64,000 nucleotides of DNA from Butyrivibrio hungatei DSM 14810 (GTDB taxonomy: Bacteria > Bacillota > Clostridia > Lachnospirales > Lachnospiraceae), in NCBI RefSeq assembly GCF_900143205.1, contig NZ_FRDH01000008.1:115058-179057 (forward strand), in the 5' to 3' direction. Each line of letters starts with the position of its first letter. The stretch's first letter is position 1. Positions 26,730 through 35,089 of this stretch are shown here, one piece after another. Below the pieces are notes generated by a model. It was given only the letters and a program-made list of their open reading frames with translations, had not been told where the DNA came from and searched no databases. Position numbers and translations under genes: made by a program.

Positions 26730-28841
26730 ATGGGACTTGAGAAGATAGAAAAAGGCACTATCATACACAAGGCAGGCGAGGATACCGTAGGTACCATCGA
26801 GATCCTTGTAAAAGGAAGTATCAGAATATACGATCAATTCTCTTCCATTACCATGAGTGTCGGAAGCTTTATTGGAATTGTTGAATCACCCGGTAAAAAA
26901 TATATTTACTCTTACGAAGCACTTGAAGATTCTGCAGTTTATTCATATCCATTTGATGCCTTAACAGACATTCCACCTATCGTAAGATCTAATCCTAAGA
27001 TTGCTCCTATATTGGCAGCTCAGTCTGTTGCTACTGCTTCTAAATGCTGCGACGTATACGAAAAAGAATATGATGATGCTCTTTCTGAATACGAGAAGAT
27101 CATCGCTGATTATGCTGACTACCCTAGCCTTTGCATCAAAGTCGGCGAAACACCAATGATCTTTAATGAGATTGATGAGATCATTCCACCCGAAAAATCA
27201 GAAAAGATCGGTGAGTGGGCCTTTCCTTACATCAGAAGCTTAAAAGAAAATGAGGCAATCCTCAAAAAGTCATTATATTCGATCAATATCGACATCGCAG
27301 CTGGTATCGTAATGTCTACATTTTATATCTACGACAACATATCAAGGGAAAACCAACTACTTGGCGAATATAGAAAAGCACTAAAAAAGAAAACTGCCAA
27401 CTTTACTGCAAATATGAAGATGATAAATGCTAAGCTCTCCGATATGGAAAAGAATGCAGATGGAGGCTCAAGCGTTGTGACAGTTGTTAACGCACTTAGC
27501 ACTATCCTTGCTTATTCCGGCGTATCACCCGAAATTGCAGCCAAATTCGAAGAACAGATAAATCAGTTCAAGCATAGTAGTAACAGATATGATTCTGAGG
27601 ACGAGGCAAGAGCCCTTAGACGAAATCTTGGAAATACCTTCTATGAAGTATTTACACCTGCTTTCATAAAAAGTCTTAGTGATGACAACTATCCTATGGA
27701 AGTTAAGATGTTCTTCATGTTCGGCTTTGTAGATGAAGAACTTGCAGGTGAAAAGAACACTCAGATTCTTTACAATATGGCAAAAGCCTACATGCCTGAT
27801 CCAGAAGGCAATGTAGTCACATTATATGAATGGCTCAAAAAGATCTATAATCTCGAGGTTGAGCCTTCCAGAAATGAATTTGACCAGGACTGGGAAAGTT
27901 ATCTTCGTGAACAGAAAGCAACCGGTAACTTAAAGCAGCCTCAGATTGATGCCATGGTCAATGACCCAAAGAGCAGACTTGATTTTGAGATCCACAACCT
28001 CTTCTCTTTAGGTAACAGAATGACCTTTGGTAGAATTTCTTCTTTCGTTCCTGTATTTGACGAGATGAACGTATTAAGACCTCTTGATATGGCTTATCTT
28101 ACCTACAGCAAGATCAATGAATATTTTGCTAAGATCAGAGCTGTTGATTATGGTGTATTTTGCAGACAGGCTGTTTATTCAAACCCTGAGATTGGTGTTA
28201 CACAGCTCTTTTACGCAGAAGATATCACACCATACATGATCCTGATGCCAAACGTTGGTAGCAGAGCTTCTCTTTGGCAGGAAATTGAAGGCAAAAAACG
28301 TAGTACAAAAGCAAGAATGCTGGTTTCAATATTCAACACCGAAAATACAGAAGAATGTATGATAAGACTTTTTGGCGAATTCAGATGGGAAATGTGCAAG
28401 ACTGAACAGGGTGTTCACTGGAACGACGTAACTGATCCATCTCTTACTTCCATGTACTGTGACTATCTGCAGTTCTTCAAAAAGAACTCAGCTCTTTCTA
28501 CAGAAAATAAGGAAAAGTTGAAAACTGACCTTAAGAAATATTCTAACAACTATAAGAACGTGTTTATTGCTGATTATCTTGCTTACGTCAAGTTCGAAGC
28601 AAACGGTTCACCAAGGCTAAATAAGGTAGCAAGAGAGATTCTCTTCACCTTCTGCCCTTTTGCAAAGGAGCTTAGAGAAAAAGTCTCAGACAACCCTCAG
28701 TACACTGAGCTGATAAATCACTATCAGGCTCATATAGGTAATATTGCAAAGCCTGTTATGAACATGGCAAGTAAGCTTAAACGTGATGGAATCGAGGTTC
28801 CAGAACAGATCACAAAACAGTTAGAACATCTAAGCAAATAA
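26730..28841 (+). CDS. Large protein with N-terminal CRP-like nucleotide-binding fold, function unknown
   Basis: The 703-residue soluble protein starts with a region (residues 1-115) that resembles a cyclic-nucleotide-binding cupin: GTIIHKAGED, ILVKGSIRIYDQF, VGSFIGIVESP. There is no helix-turn-helix. The remaining 590 residues are mostly helical, with a glutamate-rich helix near 115-135 and no motif that I recognise. It has no signal peptide or membrane segment. GGAGG lies 5 nt before the ATG; a TTG 12 nt upstream overlaps that site and is less likely. Possibly a Lachnospiraceae-specific signalling or scaffold protein; its function cannot be named. Confidence 0.8.
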   Translation: MGLEKIEKGTIIHKAGEDTVGTIEILVKGSIRIYDQFSSITMSVGSFIGIVESPGKKYIYSYEALEDSAVYSYPFDALTDIPPIVRSNPKIAPILAAQSVATASKCCDVYEKEYDDALSEYEKIIADYADYPSLCIKVGETPMIFNEIDEIIPPEKSEKIGEWAFPYIRSLKENEAILKKSLYSINIDIAAGIVMSTFYIYDNISRENQLLGEYRKALKKKTANFTANMKMINAKLSDMEKNADGGSSVVTVVNALSTILAYSGVSPEIAAKFEEQINQFKHSSNRYDSEDEARALRRNLGNTFYEVFTPAFIKSLSDDNYPMEVKMFFMFGFVDEELAGEKNTQILYNMAKAYMPDPEGNVVTLYEWLKKIYNLEVEPSRNEFDQDWESYLREQKATGNLKQPQIDAMVNDPKSRLDFEIHNLFSLGNRMTFGRISSFVPVFDEMNVLRPLDMAYLTYSKINEYFAKIRAVDYGVFCRQAVYSNPEIGVTQLFYAEDITPYMILMPNVGSRASLWQEIEGKKRSTKARMLVSIFNTENTEECMIRLFGEFRWEMCKTEQGVHWNDVTDPSLTSMYCDYLQFFKKNSALSTENKEKLKTDLKKYSNNYKNVFIADYLAYVKFEANGSPRLNKVAREILFTFCPFAKELREKVSDNPQYTELINHYQAHIGNIAKPVMNMASKLKRDGIEVPEQITKQLEHLSK

Positions 28842-28863
28842 AAAAGGCGGCCAATTGGCCGCC
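28841..28863 (-). terminator. GC-rich terminator between convergent genes
   Basis: GGCGGCCAATTGGCCGCC is a perfect 18-nt palindrome (28846-28863). On the minus strand it is followed by a run of T, so it is the terminator of the lipoprotein gene; it may also stop the plus-strand gene, whose stop codon ends at 28841. Confidence 0.88.
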
Positions 28864-28880
28864 TAAATTATTCTATAAAA

Positions 28881-29654
28881 TTAGTTGAGCTTCTCAGCGT
28901 TCTCAAAAAGATGTGTAACATCATCCTTTGTAAGACCACCTGTTGTAAGGCTCATTACATATCCATTGTCTACAAGGCAACATACTCTCTCGTAGTAATC
29001 AATTCCCTGGATTTTAGCTGAAATAAGAAGTGATGAATGCTCCTCGCCCATGAACTGAACCTTGTCGACCTCAGTTGTGACATCCTCAAATCCCTGCTGT
29101 GTAAGAAGATCTACAACTGAACCAGCTGAAGCATTAAGAACTGTCTCTTCATCAACAAGAGTTGTAACAAGTGAACCAACTGACTGAAGTGCTACATTGA
29201 ATGACTTAAGCATTGTATCATCTGTTGCATAAGCAACGATCATAACCTTACCCTCGTCAACGTACTTCTTGATAGTATCATTTGTGAAATCGCCAGCTGC
29301 GTTATTAAGATCTGCAACTGCCTGCTCATCAGCAAAAGACATATCGCTATCGATGTTGAACTTAAGATTGAAGTTCTCATTGATATAAGCCTGTCCATCA
29401 ACATAACCAGCAGCCTCATCAGCTGTAACTTCTGTAGCTTCCTCAGATGAAGCCTCGCTTGCAGCCTCTACAGCCTCTTCAACTGAAGCTTCTGAAGATG
29501 CCTCATCAGCGCTATCCTCTTTGATCTCAAAAGAAGCCTCTGAAGACTCTTCGCCAGCCTTTAAAGGTCCCTTATCTGTGTCTGTTTTTCCACATGCTAC
29601 GCTAGAAGCCATGATCATCATAGCAAGCATAGCTACTAAAAATTTCTTCTTCAT
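28881..29654 (-). CDS. Lipoprotein with Glu/Ala/Ser-rich linker, function unknown
   Basis: The 257-residue precursor has a signal peptide and lipobox (MASSVACGK, Cys21). Residues 35-85 are a low-complexity Glu/Ala/Ser linker with repeated EASSEA units. The following about 170 residues form a small alpha/beta domain starting YINENFNLKFNIDSDM, which resembles the PsbP-like/DUF-type domains seen on many clostridial lipoproteins; I do not recognise the family with certainty. It is expressed alone between a terminator and its own upstream region. Confidence 0.8.
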   Translation of the reverse strand: MKKKFLVAMLAMMIMASSVACGKTDTDKGPLKAGEESSEASFEIKEDSADEASSEASVEEAVEAASEASSEEATEVTADEAAGYVDGQAYINENFNLKFNIDSDMSFADEQAVADLNNAAGDFTNDTIKKYVDEGKVMIVAYATDDTMLKSFNVALQSVGSLVTTLVDEETVLNASAGSVVDLLTQQGFEDVTTEVDKVQFMGEEHSSLLISAKIQGIDYYERVCCLVDNGYVMSLTTGGLTKDDVTHLFENAEKLN

Positions 29655-29739
29655 AAAACTCTCCTCTTATAAAATATGGAATAATTATCCTGCTTTTCGC
29701 ACAAGCTATATTACCAAAAATAAGGGGATAAATCAAACT

Positions 29740-30588
29740 TTATCTATCTAGATACTCTTTCTGAGCCTTTTCTATACACTCACGAGATGATACTGCAACA
29801 TCAGGAGTGGTATCTTCCAAAGTAGCCTGAATAAAAGGCTTATTGTCTATTGCAAACTTAACAATGGACGAATAATCAAGTTCTCCAAGTCCACATCCCA
29901 TACTTACAACACCTTCGTCTGTAAGAATACAGTCCTTAAGGTGGATCATGCAGATATCTTTGCCAAGAAGCTCATGAGCTTCTTCAAAGACTTCGTACTT
30001 TCTGTCGTAGTTGTCAGTCCAGAGAAGATTTACAGGATCATAGATGATCTGAAGGTTTGGTGAACCAATTCTATCAAGAACCTCTCTAGCTCTTGCTGGA
30101 GTATGTACGATATGTCTGTAGACAGGCTCGATCGCCACAATAACACCCATCTTCTCAGCATATTCTACAACTGGTCTAAGATTAGTGATAAAAGTATCCA
30201 GAGCCTCTTTAGAATGACAAGCTTCTTTATCATAGTGATAGTCAACGTTTGGAGCACCTGTTTCTGTTCCAACCATGCCACATCCCATAAGTGCTGCAAA
30301 ACGGATGTGAGCCATGTACTTCTCCTGAGTCTTTTTAAGCTCTTCCTGATCAGGTGTTGCAAGATTTAAATAGCAGCCAAGAACTGCCACATCAAGATCT
30401 GCCTTTCTAAAAGAATCCCTAAGATACATAGCATATCCGGGAGTAAGTGCTGAAGGCTCAGCTGTAAAGCCAGGAACCTTGGAAAGAGCTATATGAACAC
30501 AGGAAAATCCCTGCTTTTTTATCTCCTTAAGTCTCTCTTCAAAAGGAAGTTCAACTGTATCATGAAATCTGATACCAATCTGCATCAT
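29740..30588 (-). CDS. Sugar phosphate isomerase/epimerase (AP endonuclease 2-type TIM barrel)
   Basis: The 282-residue protein belongs to the xylose isomerase-like TIM-barrel family (PF01261): IAIEPVYRHIVHTPA carries a metal-binding Glu, IIYDPVNLLW an Asp, and CMIHLKDC a His. These enzymes isomerise or epimerise sugars or keto-acids with a divalent metal. It lies 119 nt downstream of uxaA on the same strand, so it may act on a uronate-derived sugar; the substrate is not known. GGAGG precedes the ATG. Confidence 0.85.
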   Translation of the reverse strand: MMQIGIRFHDTVELPFEERLKEIKKQGFSCVHIALSKVPGFTAEPSALTPGYAMYLRDSFRKADLDVAVLGCYLNLATPDQEELKKTQEKYMAHIRFAALMGCGMVGTETGAPNVDYHYDKEACHSKEALDTFITNLRPVVEYAEKMGVIVAIEPVYRHIVHTPARAREVLDRIGSPNLQIIYDPVNLLWTDNYDRKYEVFEEAHELLGKDICMIHLKDCILTDEGVVSMGCGLGELDYSSIVKFAIDNKPFIQATLEDTTPDVAVSSRECIEKAQKEYLDR

Positions 30589-30707
30589 AATCTATATCCT
30601 CCAAAAATCGTTCATTAATCGTCATGAAGAGTATAGCCCAGTTCATAATTCAAAAATAGTTACTATATTTACATCAATATCGATTATCTTTACATGTTAC
30701 TTATTAT

Positions 30708-32210
30708 TTATAAAGTAACTCCTCGTTTCCAGATAGCCATATCGTGGAAACCGGCAATTTCGCTTTTTAGCTTTTCACCGGAAGCTGTTCTAAGAATTTT
30801 GTTGTAAAGTTCGTCTGTTAATTCATCGAAGGTTTTTCCTTCAAGGATCTGTCCTGCTCTAAAATCGATCCATTTACTCTTTTTATCTGCGATCATGTTA
30901 TTGCTTGCAATTTTCATGGTAGGAACGGGACATGCAAATGGAGTTCCTCTTCCTGTCGTGAAAAGAACTATCTGTGCTCCTGAAGATGCAAGAGCTGTGG
31001 CTGCACAAAGATCATTTCCCGGAGCGCATAAAAGATTTAAACCTCTTTCATTGGTCTTTTCTCCATACTTTAAAACCTTCATGACAGGATAATCTCCAGA
31101 TTTCTGAGTACATCCAAGAGACTTATCTTCAAGTGTCGTAATTCCACCTGCCTTATTTCCTGGAGATGGGTTCTCATAGATAGGTTCTCCCTGCTTGGTA
31201 AAATACTCTTTAAACCCGTTTATCATATCCACAGTGTCATTAAATGTAGCTTCATCCTTGCATCTGTTCATGAGGATAGTCTCAGCACCAAACATCTCAG
31301 GCACTTCTGTAAGAATAGATGTACCACCATTTTCAATGATCCTGTCAGAGATTCTTCCTACAAGAGGATTAGCTGTTATACCAGAAAATCCATCACTTCC
31401 TCCGCACTTAAGACCAATTATCAGATTAGATGCACTGACTGTCTCTCTTTCATCTTTTGATGCAACATCTATGATCTCTTTTAATAGTTCAAGACCTTCA
31501 CTCATCTCATCATCAGATTCCTGGCAAACAAGGAACTTAACCCTTGATCCATCAACATCACCAATGTAAGGTTTCAATACATCAATATTGCTGTTCTCAC
31601 AGCCAAGTCCCAAAACCAGCACTCCGCCAGCGTTTGGATGATTGACCAGGTCTGAAAGGATAGTCCTTGTGTGTTCCTGATCATCTCCTGTCTGGGAGCA
31701 TCCATAGTTGTGAGTAAAAGCAACAACTTCATCAACACTACCCTTAACATAGGTATTTGCTATCTTAGCAAGGGCTGTTGCAATATTGTTTACACAGCCA
31801 ACTGTAGGTATGATCCAGATCTCATTCCTGATACCAACCTTACCACTTGCTCTAACGAAGCCTTCAAAGGTACTTTCCTTTGACCCCATACGAGTGATCT
31901 TTTTTGAAATATCCTCCGTATCAGGCTCATATCTATATTCTAAGATTCCATCAAGATTAGTCTTGATATCATGAGTATGAACCCAGCTTCCAGTCTTAAT
32001 GTCATTTGTAGCATGTCCAATCGCATAGCCATATTTGATGACATTCTCATTTTCTGAAATGTCCCTAATTGCAACCTTGTGGCCAGCATTAACATCTTCT
32101 AAAAGAGTAATTTCCTCCCCGGATGAAAGTGAGATTTTTTCTCCCTTAGTCATAGGTTCAAGACAAACTACAACATTATCCTCTGGATGTATCTGTAAAA
32201 ATCTACTCAT
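30708..32210 (-). CDS. uxaA: Altronate dehydratase
   Basis: The 500-residue protein has the N-terminal SAF domain (residues 1-95) and the UxaA catalytic region with VGCVNNIA, HNYGCSQTGDD, GLKCGGSDGFSGITANP and the C-terminal TGRGTPFACPVPT. It dehydrates D-altronate to 2-keto-3-deoxygluconate in galacturonate breakdown. It is divergent from uxaC and has a LacI-type operator just downstream of its promoter. No uxaB (tagaturonate reductase) is in the window, so that step must be encoded elsewhere. Confidence 0.95.
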   Translation of the reverse strand: MSRFLQIHPEDNVVVCLEPMTKGEKISLSSGEEITLLEDVNAGHKVAIRDISENENVIKYGYAIGHATNDIKTGSWVHTHDIKTNLDGILEYRYEPDTEDISKKITRMGSKESTFEGFVRASGKVGIRNEIWIIPTVGCVNNIATALAKIANTYVKGSVDEVVAFTHNYGCSQTGDDQEHTRTILSDLVNHPNAGGVLVLGLGCENSNIDVLKPYIGDVDGSRVKFLVCQESDDEMSEGLELLKEIIDVASKDERETVSASNLIIGLKCGGSDGFSGITANPLVGRISDRIIENGGTSILTEVPEMFGAETILMNRCKDEATFNDTVDMINGFKEYFTKQGEPIYENPSPGNKAGGITTLEDKSLGCTQKSGDYPVMKVLKYGEKTNERGLNLLCAPGNDLCAATALASSGAQIVLFTTGRGTPFACPVPTMKIASNNMIADKKSKWIDFRAGQILEGKTFDELTDELYNKILRTASGEKLKSEIAGFHDMAIWKRGVTL

Positions 32211-32235
32211 AATTCCAAGCCTTTCTCATAATTGA

Positions 32236-32249
32236 TGTAAGCGTTTACA
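32236..32249. promoter_or_regulatory. LacI-family/cre-type operator at uxaA
   Basis: TGTAAGCGTTTACA is a near-perfect palindrome that fits the cre-like consensus TGWAANCGNTNWCA at all fixed positions. It lies just after the predicted transcription start of uxaA, where binding would block RNA polymerase. The adjacent LacI-type regulator is the likely ligand; CcpA is an alternative. Confidence 0.8.
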
Positions 32250-32254
32250 TTAAA

Positions 32255-32283
32255 ATCATATATTCATTAAATCCTAGAGTCAA
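32255..32283 (-). promoter_or_regulatory. Sigma-A promoter of uxaA
   Basis: On the minus strand TTGACT (32278-32283) and TATGAT (32255-32260) are separated by 17 nt, 45 nt before the uxaA ATG. Confidence 0.75.
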
Positions 32284-32296
32284 CAAATTTTTACTA

Positions 32297-32325
32297 TTGT
32301 AAAGAGAAAATGGCTTTTGTATAAT
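32297..32325 (+). promoter_or_regulatory. Sigma-A promoter of uxaC-lacI
   Basis: TTGTAA (32297-32302) and a perfect TATAAT (32320-32325) are separated by 17 nt. The -35 box lies 14 nt from the -35 box of the divergent uxaA promoter. Confidence 0.8.
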
Positions 32326-32340
32326 TTAGGGGACAAAACA

Positions 32341-32354
32341 TGAAAATGCTTACA
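32341..32354. promoter_or_regulatory. LacI-family/cre-type operator at uxaC
   Basis: TGAAAATGCTTACA matches the operator at uxaA with one departure from the TGWAANCGNTNWCA consensus (TG for CG at the centre). It starts 15 nt after the -10 box, in the same relation to its promoter as the uxaA operator. Confidence 0.65.
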
Positions 32355-32398
32355 TTTTTGTAAAGCCAAATAAAATCAATATTGTTGGAGGGTTCATA

Positions 32399-33817
32399 AT
32401 GAAGAAATTTATGGATGCAGATTTTCTTCTGCAGTCAGATGCAGCTAAGACAATCTATCACAACTACGCTGAGAATATGCCTATTCTCGACTATCACTGC
32501 CACATCAGTCCAAAGGAAATTGCTGAGGACAGACACTTTGAAACCATCACCCAGGTATGGCTTGGCGGCGATCACTATAAGTGGCGTCTCATGCGTGCAT
32601 TTGGTGTTGATGAAAAGTACATCACAGGCGATGCTTCTGACAAGGACAAGTTCCTTATGTTTGCTAAGTGCCTTGGTAAGGCTGTTGGTAACCCACTCTA
32701 TCACTGGGCACACCTCGAACTTCGCAAGTACTTTAACTACGACGGAGTTTTAAACGAAAAAACTGCTGAAGAAGTTTATGATCTTTGCAACAAAGTTCTT
32801 CAGGCTCCTGATATGGGTGCAAGAAAGCTCATCAAAATGTCAGACGTAACACTTATCTGCACAACTGATGACCCTATCGACACACTTGAGTGGCATGACA
32901 AGATCAAGGCTGACACATCTTTCGATGTTAAGGTTCTTCCAGCTTGGAGACCTGATAAGGCAATGAACATCACAAAGCCTGACTTTGTAGATTATATTGG
33001 TAAACTATCAGAAGTTAGCGGTGTTAAGATCTCTTCTTTCAAGGATCTTAAGGAAGCCCTCAAGGTTCGTCTTGATTACTTTGGATCAAAGGGCTGCAAC
33101 GTAACAGACCATGCTCTTGAGTACGTTATGTACCGCCCTGCTACTGATGATGAGATCGAAGCCATCTTTGCCAAGAGGATCAAAGGTGAAACTGTTTCTT
33201 ATGAAGAAAGCCTTAAATTCCAGACAGCATTCATGCTCTTTGAAGGCGGCGAGATTGCTAAGCGTGACTGGGTAATGCAGCTTCACTTTGGTTGCAAGCG
33301 TGATAATAACACAGCTATGTATGAAAAGCTTGGACCTGACACAGGATATGATACAATAGGAGCATACTATCCTATGGGTGAGCTTGCAGACTTCCTTGAT
33401 GCTCTTCAGAAAACAGGAAGCCTTCCAAAGACTATTCTTTATAGCCTTAACCCTAACGATAACAAGATCATCAATACAACACTTAATGCATTCAACGAAG
33501 GTCCAGCAGTTGCCAAGATCCAGCAGGGAAGCGCTTGGTGGTTCAATGATACCAAGCTTGGTATGCAGGAACAGCTTCAGTGCGTAGCTGAATCAGGTAA
33601 TCTCTCAGGTTTCGTAGGAATGCTTACAGACTCAAGAAGCTTCACATCTTATACAAGACATGACTACTTCCGCAGAATCCTCTGCAACTACCTCGGAAGT
33701 CTTGTAGAAAACGGCGAATTCCCAGAGTCTGAAATCGACACACTTGGTAAGATCGCTGCTGATATTTCATACAACAACGCAGTAAGATATTTCAAATTTC
33801 CTTTAGAGGTTAGATAA
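32399..33817 (+). CDS. uxaC: Glucuronate/galacturonate isomerase
   Basis: The 472-residue protein is a full-length UxaC: NMPILDYHCHISPKEIAEDR near the N-terminus (metal-binding HxH) and the C-terminal LTDSRSFTSYTRHDYFRRIL. It converts D-glucuronate to fructuronate and D-galacturonate to tagaturonate in the cytoplasm. GGAGGG lies about 9 nt before the ATG. It is cotranscribed with the lacI-type gene 6 nt downstream. Confidence 0.96.
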   Translation: MKKFMDADFLLQSDAAKTIYHNYAENMPILDYHCHISPKEIAEDRHFETITQVWLGGDHYKWRLMRAFGVDEKYITGDASDKDKFLMFAKCLGKAVGNPLYHWAHLELRKYFNYDGVLNEKTAEEVYDLCNKVLQAPDMGARKLIKMSDVTLICTTDDPIDTLEWHDKIKADTSFDVKVLPAWRPDKAMNITKPDFVDYIGKLSEVSGVKISSFKDLKEALKVRLDYFGSKGCNVTDHALEYVMYRPATDDEIEAIFAKRIKGETVSYEESLKFQTAFMLFEGGEIAKRDWVMQLHFGCKRDNNTAMYEKLGPDTGYDTIGAYYPMGELADFLDALQKTGSLPKTILYSLNPNDNKIINTTLNAFNEGPAVAKIQQGSAWWFNDTKLGMQEQLQCVAESGNLSGFVGMLTDSRSFTSYTRHDYFRRILCNYLGSLVENGEFPESEIDTLGKIAADISYNNAVRYFKFPLEVR

Positions 33818-33823
33818 AATTTT

Positions 33824-34849
33824 ATGAGTAACCAGATGACTATTTATGACATTTCCAAAAAGGCAGGGGTTTCTATCGCTACTGTTTCAAGAGTCTTAAA
33901 CGGAAGCGCCAATGTAAAGCCCAGGACCCGCAAAAAGGTAATGGATATCATAGAACAATATGGCTATAAGCCAAATGCATTTGCAAGAGGACTTGGTCTT
34001 AACTCAATGAAGACCATTGGAATCCTCTGCGCCGATGCATCGGACCTTTATTTAGCCAAAGCTATCTACTATATAGAGCAGAGCCTTCGTGAAAACGGCT
34101 ACCACTCTGTTCTATGCTGTACAGGCTATGAGATGGAATCAAGAAAAGAGTCCTTGAATCTCCTGTTATCACAGCACGTAGATAGCGTAGTCATGGTTGG
34201 TTCACACTTTATCATGAATAATCCAGAGGACAACCAATACGTCAATGATGCTGCTGCATCTGTACCTATCATGCTCCTTAATGCTGATTACGATTGTCCA
34301 AATGTTTACTGCACTCTCTGTGATGACTACAAAGCCACACAAGATGCAACTGAGAAGCTCATAGCCGCAGGATGCAAAAAGATATTATATCTTTATAACA
34401 GTAACTCCTACAGCGGACTAAAAAAACTTGCCGGTTTCCAAAATGCTCTTTTAACAAAAGACATTCCACTCAAAAAGGAAATGCTGCAGTGCTTCCATGG
34501 AAATCACGAAGACATCGATGGAGTAAAGAACTTCCTAAATGATCTTCATAACAAAAAAGGCATAGAGTTCGACGCTATCGTAACTAGCGAAGATTTCCTT
34601 GCTGTTGGTGCCATGAAATATGCTCGTGCCAACAAGATAAGTGTTCCAAAAAGCCTTCAGATCGTAGGCTACAATAACTCAATCCTGGCTCACTGTTCTG
34701 AGCCGGCCATCTCTTCCATAGATAACCGCTTAGAAGATATGTGCTTGCAGCTTGTCAAAACACTTATCGGAGTTCTCACCTCTACCGAAACTCCACAGAA
34801 GACCATCTTCTCTGGTGAACTCATAGAGCGTGGTTCAACAAAACTGTAA
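33824..34849 (+). CDS. LacI-family transcriptional regulator of uronate genes
   Basis: The 341-residue protein has the LacI helix-turn-helix (TIYDISKKAGVSIATVSRVL, residues 6-25) and hinge, then a periplasmic-binding-like effector domain (about 60-341). It lies 6 nt after uxaC. Two LacI-type operators flank the uxaA/uxaC promoters, so it likely represses both operons and itself until a uronate intermediate appears; this is inferred from position and site type. Confidence 0.9.
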   Translation: MSNQMTIYDISKKAGVSIATVSRVLNGSANVKPRTRKKVMDIIEQYGYKPNAFARGLGLNSMKTIGILCADASDLYLAKAIYYIEQSLRENGYHSVLCCTGYEMESRKESLNLLLSQHVDSVVMVGSHFIMNNPEDNQYVNDAAASVPIMLLNADYDCPNVYCTLCDDYKATQDATEKLIAAGCKKILYLYNSNSYSGLKKLAGFQNALLTKDIPLKKEMLQCFHGNHEDIDGVKNFLNDLHNKKGIEFDAIVTSEDFLAVGAMKYARANKISVPKSLQIVGYNNSILAHCSEPAISSIDNRLEDMCLQLVKTLIGVLTSTETPQKTIFSGELIERGSTKL

Positions 34850-34853
34850 TGGC

Positions 34854-34888
34854 AATCCTCCTTGGCTTAAAGCCTTGGGGGATTTTTT
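34854..34888 (+). terminator. Terminator of the uxaC-lacI operon
   Basis: An imperfect stem (AATCCTCC with GGGGGATT, and GGCT with AGCC, around a short loop) is followed by TTTTTT, directly after the regulator stop codon. Confidence 0.8.
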
Positions 34889-35037
34889 ATGCCTTTTCCG
34901 CAATAAATTTTGGGTTTGCCCTCGTCAAAAAAATGAAACTTTTCTAAATGCTCATTTCATGAGCATAAGAAAATGTCATTTTTTTGAAAATCGTTCAAAC
35001 CCCAAAATTCATAGCTTGAAATGGCATTAAAAATCCC
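34877..35037. repeat. Long nested palindrome between convergent lacI and mnmA
   Basis: Two arms pair over about 160 nt. The outer arms are GGGATTTTTTATGCC and GGCATTAAAAATCCC (one mismatch); the next are AATTTTGGGTTTG (34906-34918) and CAAACCCCAAAATT (34996-35009); then TCAAAAAAATGA with TCATTTTTTTGA, TTCT with AGAA, and ATGCTCAT with ATGAGCAT at the centre. The outer arms include the T-tracts of both gene terminators. The spacer has no gene. It may be only a double terminator, or a relic of a small mobile element or a structured RNA. Confidence 0.75.
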
Positions 35038-35062
35038 TCCGAAGCCGATAGGCTAAGGAGGG
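35029..35062 (-). terminator. Terminator of the mscL-cobQ-mnmA run
   Basis: On the minus strand CCCTCC pairs with GGAGGG and AGCC with GGCT, followed by TTTTT, 28 nt after the mnmA stop. Confidence 0.82.
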
Positions 35063-35089
35063 TTAGTATTATATGTTATGTATCAAGCA

